64,000 nucleotides of DNA. Origin: Symsagittifera roscoffensis (Eukaryota > Xenacoelomorpha > Acoela > Convolutidae). The notes under the pieces are model-generated. The model saw only the letters and a list, made by a program, of their open reading frames with translations, ran no database searches and was not told the DNA's origin. Below, in pieces: positions 30,701 through 41,060 of the stretch. Position 1 is the stretch's first letter. Each line of letters begins with the position of its first letter. Both the position numbers and the translations under genes were made by a program. The DNA lies in contig NC_087065.1 of NCBI RefSeq assembly GCF_963678635.1, positions 78,848,119-78,912,118 on the forward strand. The letters run 5' to 3'.

Positions 30701-32452
30701 GGGTTAGGGTTAGGGTTAGGGTTAGGGTTAGGGTTAGGGTTAGGGTTAGGGTTAGGGTTAGGGTTAGGGTTAGGGTTAGGGTTAGGGTTAGGGTTAGGGT
30801 TAGGGTTAGGGTTAGGGTTAGGGTTAGGGTTAGGGTTAGGGTTAGGGTTAGGGTTAGGGTTAGGGTTAGGGTTAGGGTTAGGGTTAGGGTTAGGGTTAGG
30901 GTTAGGGTTAGGGTTAGGGTTAGGGTTAGGGTTAGGGTTAGGGTTAGGGTTAGGGTTAGGGTTAGGGTTAGGGTTAGGGTTAGGGTTAGGGTTAGGGTTA
31001 GGGTTAGGGTTAGGGTTAGGGTTAGGGTTAGGGTTAGGGTTAGGGTTAGGGTTAGGGTTAGGGTTAGGGTTAGGGTTAGGGTTAGGGTTAGGGTTAGGGT
31101 TAGGGTTAGGGTTAGGGTTAGGGTTAGGGTTAGGGTTAGGGTTAGGGTTAGGGTTAGGGTTAGGGTTAGGGTTAGGGTTAGGGTTAGGGTTAGGGTTAGG
31201 GTTAGGGTTAGGGTTAGGGTTAGGGTTAGGGTTAGGGTTAGGGTTAGGGTTAGGGTTAGGGTTAGGGTTAGGGTTAGGGTTAGGGTTAGGGTTAGGGTTA
31301 GGGTTAGGGTTAGGGTTAGGGTTAGGGTTAGGGTTAGGGTTAGGGTTAGGGTTAGGGTTAGGGTTAGGGTTAGGGTTAGGGTTAGGGTTAGGGTTAGGGT
31401 TAGGGTTAGGGTTAGGGTTAGGGTTAGGGTTAGGGTTAGGGTTAGGGTTAGGGTTAGGGTTAGGGTTAGGGTTAGGGTTAGGGTTAGGGTTAGGGTTAGG
31501 GTTAGGGTTAGGGTTAGGGTTAGGGTTAGGGTTAGGGTTAGGGTTAGGGTTAGGGTTAGGGTTAGGGTTAGGGTTAGGGTTAGGGTTAGGGTTAGGGTTA
31601 GGGTTAGGGTTAGGGTTAGGGTTAGGGTTAGGGTTAGGGTTAGGGTTAGGGTTAGGGTTAGGGTTAGGGTTAGGGTTAGGGTTAGGGTTAGGGTTAGGGT
31701 TAGGGTTAGGGTTAGGGTTAGGGTTAGGGTTAGGGTTAGGGTTAGGGTTAGGGTTAGGGTTAGGGTTAGGGTTAGGGTTAGGGTTAGGGTTAGGGTTAGG
31801 GTTAGGGTTAGGGTTAGGGTTAGGGTTAGGGTTAGGGTTAGGGTTAGGGTTAGGGTTAGGGTTAGGGTTTTTAGGGTTAGGGTTAGGGTTAGGGTTAGGG
31901 TTAGGGTTAGGGTTAGGGTTAGGGTTAGGGTTAGGGTTAGGGTTAGGGTTAGGGTTAGGGTTAGGGTTAGGGTTAGGGTTAGGGTTAGGGTTAGGGTTAG
32001 GGTTAGGGTTAGGGTTAGGGTTAGGGTTAGGGTTAGGGTTAGGGTTAGGGTTAGGGTTAGGGTTAGGGTTAGGGTTAGGGTTAGGGTTAGGGTTAGGGTT
32101 AGGGTTAGGGTTAGGGTTAGGGTTAGGGTTAGGGTTAGGGTTAGGGTTAGGGTTAGGGTTAGGGTTAGGGTTAGGGTTAGGGTTAGGGTTAGGGTTAGGG
32201 TTAGGGTTAGGGTTAGGGTTAGGGTTAGGGTTAGGGTTAGGGTTAGGGTTAGGGTTAGGGTTAGGGTTAGGGTTAGGGTTAGGGTTAGGGTTAGGGTTAG
32301 GGTTAGGGTTAGGGTTAGGGTTAGGGTTAGGGTTAGGGTTAGGGTTAGGGTTAGGGTTAGGGTTAGGGTTAGGGTTAGGGTTAGGGTTAGGGTTAGGGTT
32401 AGGGTTAGGGTTAGGGTTAGGGTTAGGGTTAGGGTTAGGGTTAGGGTTAGGG
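27704..32452 (+). repeat. Interstitial TTAGGG array A3 (4.75 kb)
   Basis: About 790 units with one visible variant, a five-T run at 31868-31872. It is the longest array in the window. It ends TTAGGG|CCCTAGTACCGG, forming the palindrome TAGGGCCCTA (32448-32457) at the gamma terminus. The two giant dipeptide ORFs here are not genes. Confidence 0.99.
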
Positions 32453-32600
32453 CCCTAGTACCGGTGCGTTTTTGTAATTGATTTTCCAAAAACGCACCGG
32501 TCCATTTTTCTTGACAATTACAAAAACGCACCTCCAAAAACGCACACCCCCCTGTCAATTACAAAAACGCACCTTAGTTTCCAAAAACGCACCTTGACCT
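32453..32600 (+). repeat. Gamma left terminus: hairpin and tag cluster
   Basis: ACCGGTGCGTTTTTG (32460-32474) pairs perfectly with 32487-32501 (15-bp stem, 12-base loop). Further CAAAAACGCACC tags lie at 32521, 32534, 32562 and 32582. Some copies are preceded by CAATTA, as in the TIR itself. Confidence 0.9.
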
Positions 32601-33760
32601 CGAAATCGACGAAAAAACGATAGAAAAGCCTAAAAAAGTGTCTGGGACTGTAAAAAGGCAAGTTACACCCAAAAAACTAATTTGGGTCTAGAAAATCGAA
32701 ATTGAACCAATTTTTCGGCAAAAAAGTGCTCCCAATTACGAAAACGCACCTAGACCCAATTTTGTATAAAAAAGCGGAAACCTATCCCAGAACATCGAGA
32801 AAAGGTCTAATAGCATCGGAAAAGCAAGAGTTTGCCAAAACAACAAAATTCAGCTCATTTTAAGGCCAAAAACCCGGAATTTGGCTTAAACCCAATTTTT
32901 TTCCAAAAATGCACCTAGACCCAATTTAGTATAAAACAGCGGAAATCTATCCGAGAACATCGAGAAAAGGTCTAATAGCATCGGAAAAGCAAGAGTTTGC
33001 CAAAACAACAAAATTAAGCTCGTTTTAAGGCCAAAAACCTGGAATTTGGCTTAACCCCAATTTTTTCCGAAAACGCACTTAGACCTAATTTAGTATAAAA
33101 CAGCGGAAATCTATGCCAGAACATCGAAAAAAGTTCTGGTAGCATCAGAAAAGCAAGAGCTTGCTAAAACAACAAAATTATGCTCATTTTAAGGTCAAAA
33201 ACCTGGAATTTGGCTTAAACCCAACTTTTTTCCAAAAATGCTCTTAGACCCAATTTTGTATAAAACAGCGGAAATCTATCCCAAAACATCGAAAAAAGGT
33301 CTAATAGCATCAGAAAAGCAAGAGTTTGCCAAAACAACAAAATTATGCTCATTTTAAGGCCAAAAACATGGAATTTGGCTTAACCCCTATTTTTTTCCGA
33401 AAACGCACTTAGACCCAATTTAGTATAAAACAGCGGAAATCTATTCCAGAACATCAAAAAAAGGTCTAATAGCATCAGAAAAGCAAAAGTTTGCCAAAAC
33501 AACAAATTTTTGCTCATTTTAAGGCCAAAAACCTGGAATTTGGCCTAAACCTAATTTTTTTTTCAAAAACACACCCATACCCAAAATAAAATAAAATACT
33601 TCAAATGATGCTCACAGTTCTCAAAGTATGTCCGATAGCATCCGAAAAGTCATAGTTTGTCATAAAAAAGTATTTTACTTTTATTTTTTGGCCAAAAATA
33701 TGGAATTGGGCTTAAACCCAATATTTTTTCAAAAACGCACCTATTTCCAAAGTAGTATGA
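32601..33760 (+). repeat. Gamma left-arm tandem repeats (165 bp period)
   Basis: The landmark GTATAAAA recurs at 32764, 32929, 33093, 33258 and 33423, a period of 164-165. Units include GCACCTAGACCCAATTT-like tags and GGAATTTGGCTTAA. Later units decay. No gene. Confidence 0.92.
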
Positions 33761-34105
33761 TCAATTGTAGAGAACCAAGCACCTCCTAGCACAACTAAGG
33801 CTTTTGGAGGCAAGAATTTAAAGGATCAAAATCAATACAAGGCAACAACAACAATCAACTGCAAAGGAATTTTGATTGGAGTGCAAGTAATGATTGGAGG
33901 ACAACGGGGAGGCGGGCAACATCGGTCCCAAAAACTTTTTTGGCTTTTTTTTTTGAGAAAGCTTTCTCTTTTTTGGAACTTGTAGTTCTCTTTTTTTTTT
34001 CGAAGCCAAGGCTTTCTCTTTTTTAGACATTTGAATGTTAAACAATCAACTGCAAAGGATGAATTGTAGTCAACTAAGCCCCTCCTAGCACAACTAAGGC
34101 TTATG
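33761..34105. other. Gamma spacer bounded by short direct repeats
   Basis: Two similar ~48-base segments (CCTCCTAGCACAACTAAGGC at ~33780 and ~34080) flank about 250 bases that carry a second direct pair (AATCAACTGCAAAGGA near 33853 and 34046) and a third (GCTTTCTCTTTTTT near 33960 and 34010). The minus-strand 75-residue ORF here is lysine-rich low-complexity sequence and unsupported. Confidence 0.6.
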
Positions 34106-36611
34106 GAGTGTCACAAAGTCAAAAACAAGCTTTGTCTAATTTCGATTTAGACAAACAATTTTCCCCATATAACTTTATTATTTTTGTCTGCAACGAAGTT
34201 CAAGGATGCTATTTTGGTCTCAGATTACCAATAAACTCAAAAAAGGACCTATATATAGACACAGAGGAAAAAAATTGATCAGAAAACGGGTTTTTAGGAA
34301 GAAATCGAGTAATTTGGTGGTTTTTGAGCCATTTCAAAAAAACTTTCCTCTTCAAATGACGTTTTTATTGTCCGAATGTACGCTCATTGACTCTTTCCGG
34401 CCCTGACAGCTGTGATAAACACATATATGGTTCTATATTGAAGCTCAAGAAAAAACAATGTTCACAAAATTAGGTTGCTTAAGGAGAAAGCCAGTTACCA
34501 AATTCTGAGCAATTAAATTATCGTAAAATTTCGTATTTAAAGTATTCCCTGTCGGCACAAAATTACTATGCTTAGTATGAGACAGTAAAATTCAAGTTTT
34601 ATGGGAGAAAAAAAGTTTTTAACCGAAGTTCATTACACTTGTGTTTTTTTATTATTTTATAAAGTGAATACTAACTTCGATTTAGACAAACAATTTTCCT
34701 TATATAACTTTGATATTTTAGTCTGCAACGAAGCTCATTGGCGCTATCATGGTCTCAGATTACCAATAAACTCAAAAAAGGACCTATATAGAGATACAGA
34801 TGGGAAAAAATGATCAGAAAACGGGTTTTCAGGAGGAAATCGAGTAATTTGGTGGTTTTTGAGCCATTTCAAAACAAATTTCCTCTTGAAATGACGTTTT
34901 TATTGTCCGAATGTACGCCCATTGACTCTTTCCGGCCCTGACAGCTCTGATAAACACATATATGGTTCTATATTGAAGCTCAAGAAAAAACAATGTTCAC
35001 AAAATTAGATTGCTTAAGGAGAAAGCCAGTTATCAAGTTCTGAGCAATTAAATCATCATATAATTTCGTATTTAAAGTATTCCCTGTCGGCACAAATATA
35101 CTATGCTTATTATCAGACAGTAAAATTTAAGTTTTATGGAAGAAAAAAAATTTTTAACCGAAGTTCATTACACTTGTGTTTTTTTAAATTTTATAAAGTG
35201 AATACTAACTTCGATTTAGACAAACAATTTTCCTTATATAAGTTTGATATTATTGTCTGCAACGAAGCTCATCGACGCTATCATGGTCTCAGATTACCAA
35301 TAAACTCAAAAAAGGACCTATATAGAGATACAGATGGGAAAAAATGATCAGAAAACGGGTTTTCAGGAAGAAATCGAGTAATTTGGTGGTTTTTGAGCCA
35401 TTTCAAAAAAACTTTCCTCTTGAAATGACGTTTTTATTGTACTAATGTACGCCCATTGACTCTTTCCGGCCCTGACAGCTCTGATAAACACATATATGGT
35501 TCTATATTGAAGCTCAAGAAAAAACAATGTTCACAAAATTAGATTGCTTAAGGAGAAAGCCAGTTATCAAGTTCTGAGCAATTAAATCATCATATAATTT
35601 CGTATTTAAAGTATTCCCTGTCGGCACAAATATACTATGCTTATTATCAGACAGTAAAATTTAAGTTTTATGGGAGAAAAAAAAATTTTAACCGAAGTTC
35701 ATTACACTTGTGTTTTTTTTAAATTTTATAAAGTGAATACTAACTTCGATTTAGACAAACAATTTTCCTTATATAAGTTTGATATTTTTGTCTGCAACGA
35801 AGCTCATTAACGCTATATTGGTATCAGATTACCAATAAACTCAAAAAAGGACCTATATGGAGACCCAGAGGGAAAAAAAATTGATCAGAAAACGGGTTTT
35901 TAGAAGAAATCGAGTAATTTGATGGTTTTTGAGCCATTTCAAAAAAACTTTCCTCTTGAAATGACGTTTTTATTGTCCGAATGTACGCTCATTGACTCTT
36001 TCCGGCCCTGACAGCACTGATAAACACATATATAGTTCTATACTGAAGCTCAAGAAAAAACAATTTTAACAAAATTAGGTTGCTTAAGGAGAAAGCCAGT
36101 TACCAAGTTCTGAGCAATTAAATCATCGTATAATTTCGTATTTAAAGTATTCCCTGTCGGCACAAATTTACTATGCTTATTATCAGACAGTAAAATTTAA
36201 GTTTTATGGGAGAAAAAAAATTTTTAACCGAAGTTCATTATACTTGTGTTTTTTTAAATTTTATAAAGTGAATACTAACTTCGATTTAGACAAACAATTT
36301 TCCTGATATAAGTTTGATATTATTGTCTGCAACGAAGCTCATTGACGCTATCATTGTCTCAGATTACCAATAAACTCAAAAAAAGACCTATATAGAGATA
36401 CAGATGGGAAAAAATGATCAGAAAACGGGTTTTCAGGAAGAAATCGAGTAATTTGGTGGTTTTTGAGCCATTTCAAAAAAACTTTCCTCTTGAAATTACG
36501 TTTTTATTGTCCAAATGTACGCTCATTGACTTTTTCTGGCCCTGACAGCTGTGATAAACACATATATGGTTCTATATTGAAGCTCAAGAAAAAACAATGT
36601 TCACAAAATTA
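34106..36611 (-). repeat. ~535-bp satellite array in gamma (5 units, inverted)
   Basis: Landmarks (reverse complement of GTGAACATTG) at 34461, 34996, 35530, 36065 and 36600, spacing 534-535. The sequence matches the alpha subtype but runs on the minus strand. The TTAGGG arrays on both sides keep + orientation. Confidence 0.95.
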
Positions 36612-38618
36612 GCTCGATTTCAACTGGAAATTTTTGGTTTTAGATTGGTTTGGATGAGGTTGCCTTAAATTTTTTTGTTTTCAACAAAGAGAGGGTCGGA
36701 GCAGCGATTAATTAGTCTTTAGTTTCAAAAAATGTTGGTTGGGGCTAATTTGTATCTTTTGAGGGCAAAAAAACCTATTCAAAAATAGGTGCGTTTTTGG
36801 TCATTTTTGGGGTTAAGCCCAATTTTTCAAAACAGTGTGTCAAAGTCAATCAATTGCTTTGAGTATGTTCTATACATGATTTTCGAGTGTGGCTTGGGTC
36901 AGTAGGTTGTGATAAACTGTTTTTTTTTGGTTTTAAAACAAAAAAAAATGTTAAAAAATGCATTTTTTTGGTTTTTTTTAACCGAAAAAGTTCCAAAAAT
37001 TCCCGACTTTTCTTTTGTAAAAAAAAAATATAAAATTTTTTTTAACCAACTTAAAAGCAATTTAATCGTGTTTCTCTTGAAAAACCCTACATTTTAGTGT
37101 ATTTATTTTCTCTCTAAAGTCAATTGAATGAGATTTTAGGACAAGTGCGATTTTGGCAAAAAGTTGGGGCTAAGTCCTTTTTTGGTGTTTTAGCCATAGA
37201 AAAAAAAAACAAAAAAGAAAAAATCAAACAACTAGCATTTCTGGACTCCCATCGGTCACTAAAATCCATAAAAATAGTATTAAGTATATTAAAATAATAG
37301 GAACATTCATATATGCGCCATAATAAAAAAAAAACCTTAACCCCAACTTTTTTTTTTAGTAAGTTTTAGTTTTTTAGCCACTACGAAACAAAAAACAATC
37401 TGAAAATGTTAAATAGTACATCTGGGGACAGCTATTGAACAGATAATGCTAGTTGCATAGTAGTTTCGAAAATATAACGCTTTTAAAAATCTTTTTTGTG
37501 AGCTCAAATTTCGATTTGCCAAAAACGCACCTCTCTAGGGCGGACTTTTTCACTTTTTTTGCCCAAAACTCAGAAAATAAAAATTTTTTGTTTGAAACGA
37601 CTTCAGATTCAGATTTTTCAAGGCAAACTGAGCCTACATGCTGATTTTTATCTTTCTAGTACTATACGATCTTAATTGGGAATTAATCTTGAATAAGACC
37701 AGGAAATCTGAGTTGAAAGTATAACTACATATTCCTGGGAGTTCAGGGTTTCTGATTCTTAACCCCAATTTCTTAACCCCACTTTTTCTCTGGGTTCCTT
37801 GGCTCAAGACAAGTCCAACCATGTATCATTTATTGATTTTGGACGGTTGGTTAAATTTTTAGGGTAAAAAAACCAAAATAGGTCTTAACCCCAACTTTTT
37901 CCAAAAACGCACTTGTCCTAAAATCTCATTCAATTGACTTTAGAGAGAAAAAAAATACACTAAAATCTAGGGTTTTTCAAGAGGAACACGAATATATAGC
38001 TTTTGAGTTGGTTAAAAAACTTTTTTAGTTTTTTTTTTTACAAAAGAAAAGTCGGGAATTTTTGGAATTTTTCGGTTAAAAAAAAACCAAAAAATTGCAT
38101 TTTTTAACACTTTTTTTTGTTTTAAACCCAAAAAAACAGTTTAGCACAACCTACTGACCCAAACTACACTCGAAAATCATGTATAGAACATACTCAAATC
38201 AATTGATTGACTTTGACACAATGTTATGAAAAATTGGGCTTAACCCCAAAAATGACCAAAAACGCACCATTTTCGAACAAGTTTTTTTTTGCCTTAAATT
38301 GATAAAAGTTAGCCCTAATTGACATTTTTGGAAACTAGAGACCATATACTAGCTGTCCCAATCTCCTAATTGAAGAAAAAAACAATTTTTCTATGTGACT
38401 TTCCCAAACCTAACTTTCATTTTTCTTAACCCTAAAAAAAAATGACCCCAATATTTTTTTTATCAAAAGCCGCAAAAGGATAAAAAATTATAGGGATTGG
38501 TTTAAATGAACTCGAGAGTCCATATATGACCTCTATTTATCCTAATTCGCAATAGTTTTCGATTTTCCAAGGTGGTCCATTTTTTAGGGTCAATTACAAA
38601 AACGCACCGGTCCTACGC
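36612..38618. other. Gamma right domain with ~450-bp inverted repeat
   Basis: Imperfect inverted arms at about 36720-37180 and 37885-38325 enclose ~700 bases. Matched segments include CCCAATTTTTC / GAAAAATTGGG and TCAATTGAATGAGATTTTAG / CTAAAATCTCATTCAATTGA. The spacer carries the gamma tag just before TCTAGGGC (37519-37541), the site homologous to the tag sites in alpha, beta and delta. No convincing ORF is present; poly-T/poly-A is abundant. Confidence 0.8.
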
Positions 38619-39549
38619 TTAGGGTTAGGGTTAGGGTTAGGGTTAGGGTTAGGGTTAGGGTTAGGGTTAGGGTTAGGGTTAGGGTTAGGGTTAGGGTTAG
38701 GGTTAGGGTTAGGGTTAGGGTTAGGGTTAGGGTTAGGGTTAGGGTTAGGGTTAGGGTTAGGGTTAGGGTTAGGGTTAGGGTTAGGGTTAGGGTTAGGGTT
38801 AGGGTTAGGGTTAGGGTTAGGGTTAGGGTTAGGGTTAGGGTTAGGGTTAGGGTTAGGGTTAGGGTTAGGGTTAGGGTTAGGGTTAGGGTTAGGGTTAGGG
38901 TTAGGGTTAGGGTTAGGGTTAGGGTTAGGGTTAGGGTTAGGGTTAGGGTTAGGGTTAGGGTTAGGGTTAGGGTTAGGGTTAGGGTTAGGGTTAGGGTTAG
39001 GGTTAGGGTTAGGGTTAGGGTTAGGGTTAGGGTTAGGGTTAGGGTTAGGGTTAGGGTTAGGGTTAGGGTTAGGGTTAGGGTTAGGGTTAGGGTTAGGGTT
39101 AGGGTTAGGGTTAGGGTTAGGGTTAGGGTTAGGGTTAGGGTTAGGGTTAGGGTTAGGGTTAGGGTTAGGGTTAGGGTTAGGGTTAGGGTTAGGGTTAGGG
39201 TTAGGGTTAGGGTTAGGGTTAGGGTTAGGGTTAGGGTTAGGGTTAGGGTTAGGGTTAGGGTTAGGGTTAGGGTTAGGGTTAGGGTTAGGGTTAGGGTTAG
39301 GGTTAGGGTTAGGGTTAGGGTTAGGGTTAGGGTTAGGGTTAGGGTTAGGGTTAGGGTTAGGGTTAGGGTTAGGGTTAGGGTTAGGGTTAGGGTTAGGGTT
39401 AGGGTTAGGGTTAGGGTTAGGGTTAGGGTTAGGGTTAGGGTTAGGGTTAGGGTTAGGGTTAGGGTTAGGGTTAGGGTTAGGGTTAGGGTTAGGGTTAGGG
39501 TTAGGGTTAGGGTTAGGGTTAGGGTTAGGGTTAGGGTTAGGGTTAGGGT
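38619..39549 (+). repeat. Interstitial TTAGGG array A4
   Basis: About 155 perfect units, G-rich strand on +. Left edge CCTACGC|TTAGGG (gamma end), right edge GGGT|CCTAGTTCAG (delta start). Confidence 0.99.
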
Positions 39550-39760
39550 CCTAGTTCAGTCACTTTCTGAGAAGGGTCGCTCAGAAAGTGACTCGAACCA
39601 GGGACAAAACCCTTCTCAGAAAGTGACCTCAGAAAGTGACTCGGGTCAGACCCTTCTCAGAAAGTGACTCAACAGGCTCAGAAAGTGACTTTGAAAATTT
39701 GGGTTTGGGGTTAGGGCTAACTAAAAGCTCAAAAAGTGACTCGGGTCTAAATTTTCCCAA
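39550..39760 (+). repeat. Delta left terminus: hairpin and tag cluster
   Basis: AGTCACTTTCTGA (39558-39570) and TCAGAAAGTGACT (39581-39593) form a perfect 13-bp stem with a 10-base loop. CAGAAAGTGACTC-like tags continue near 39617, 39629, 39658, 39679 and 39733. Confidence 0.9.
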
Positions 39761-41060
39761 AAACAGTTTAAAATCCCCAAATTGGGCCAAAATAGCCGTG
39801 AAAACTTAGGGTTAGCCCCAAAAACATCTCAAAACACCGGAAAACCTACAAAACGCAAGAAACTGGTCCAAAATCATGTAAAAAACACTTGAAACTGCCA
39901 TGTTTGTTTCTAGCCCTAAAAATCTCAAAAAATGACTTCTAAACCCAAAAATCCCCAAAAGTGACCGAAATACACGAAAAACATGGACATTGACCCTAAA
40001 ACGCAGAATTACCCCAGAAAACCCAGAAAACACTTGAAAATGACCTAGAATCCTCCAAAAGTGACTAAAAACTGACAAAATCGGCTCTAGCCCTAAAAAT
40101 CTCAAAAAATGACTTCTAACCCCAAAAATCCCCAAAAGTGACCAAAATATGCGGAAAACAATGAAATTAACCCTAAAACGCAGAATATACCCAGAAATTC
40201 CATAAAACACTTGAAAATGACCTAGAATCCTCCAAAAGTGACTAAAAACTGACAAAATGGGCTCTAGCCCTAAAAATCTCAAAAAATGACTTCTAGCCCC
40301 AAAAATCCCCAAATTGGGCTAAATTAGCCGTGAAACACTATGATTTGCCCCAAAACATCCCAAATCACCGGAAAACCTAGAAAACGCAAGAATTTGGCCA
40401 AAAATCACGTAAAAAACACTTAAAAATGCCAAGTTTGTTTCTAGCCCTAAAAACCTCAAAAAATGACTTCTAAACACAAAAATCCCCAAAAGTGACCAAA
40501 ATATGCGGAAAACAATGAAATTAACCCTAAAACGCAGAATATATCCAGAAATTCCAGAAAACACTTGAAAATGACCTAGAATCCTCCAAAAGTGACTAAA
40601 AACTGACAAAATGGGCTCTAGCCCTAAAAATCTCAAAAAATGACTTCTAGCCCCAAAAATCTCCAAATTGGGCTAAATTAGCCGTGAAACACTATGATTT
40701 GCCCCAAAACATCCCAAATCACCGGAAAACCTAGAAAACGCATAAATTTGGCCCAAAATCATGTAAAAAATACTTAAAAATACCAAGTTTATATCTAGCC
40801 CTAAAAACCTCAAAAAATGACTTCTAAACCCAAAAATCCCCAAAAGTGACCAAAATATACGGAAAACAATGAGATTAACCCTAAAACGCAGAATATACCC
40901 AGAAATTCCAGAAAACACTTGAAAATGACCTAGAATCCTCCAAAAGTGACTAAAAACTGACAAAATTGGCTCTAGCCCTAAAAATCTCAAAAAATGACTT
41001 CTAACCCCAAAATCTCCAAATTGGGCTAAATTAGCCTTGAAACACTACAATTTGCCCCAG
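39761..41060 (+). repeat. Delta left-arm tandem repeats (~354 bp period)
   Basis: About three and a half units related to the beta left arm; phrases such as CTAGCCCTAAAAATCTCAAA and GAAAATGACCTAGAATCCTC recur. The minus-strand ORFs of 105-166 residues read across repeat copies and repeat the same peptide, so they are artefacts of period and composition. Confidence 0.9.

Larger units (their letters stand above)
32453..38618 (+). mobile_element. Gamma: TIR-bounded noncoding unit with inverted satellite block
   Basis: This 6166-bp unit lies between arrays A3 and A4. Its 22-bp perfect TIRs are at 32460-32481 (ACCGGTGCGTTTTTGTAATT...) and 38590-38611, each separated from TTAGGG by 7 bases. The plan follows the other families, but the ~535-bp satellite block is in the opposite orientation and the right domain contains a ~450-bp inverted repeat. 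No protein gene is visible. Confidence 0.75.
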
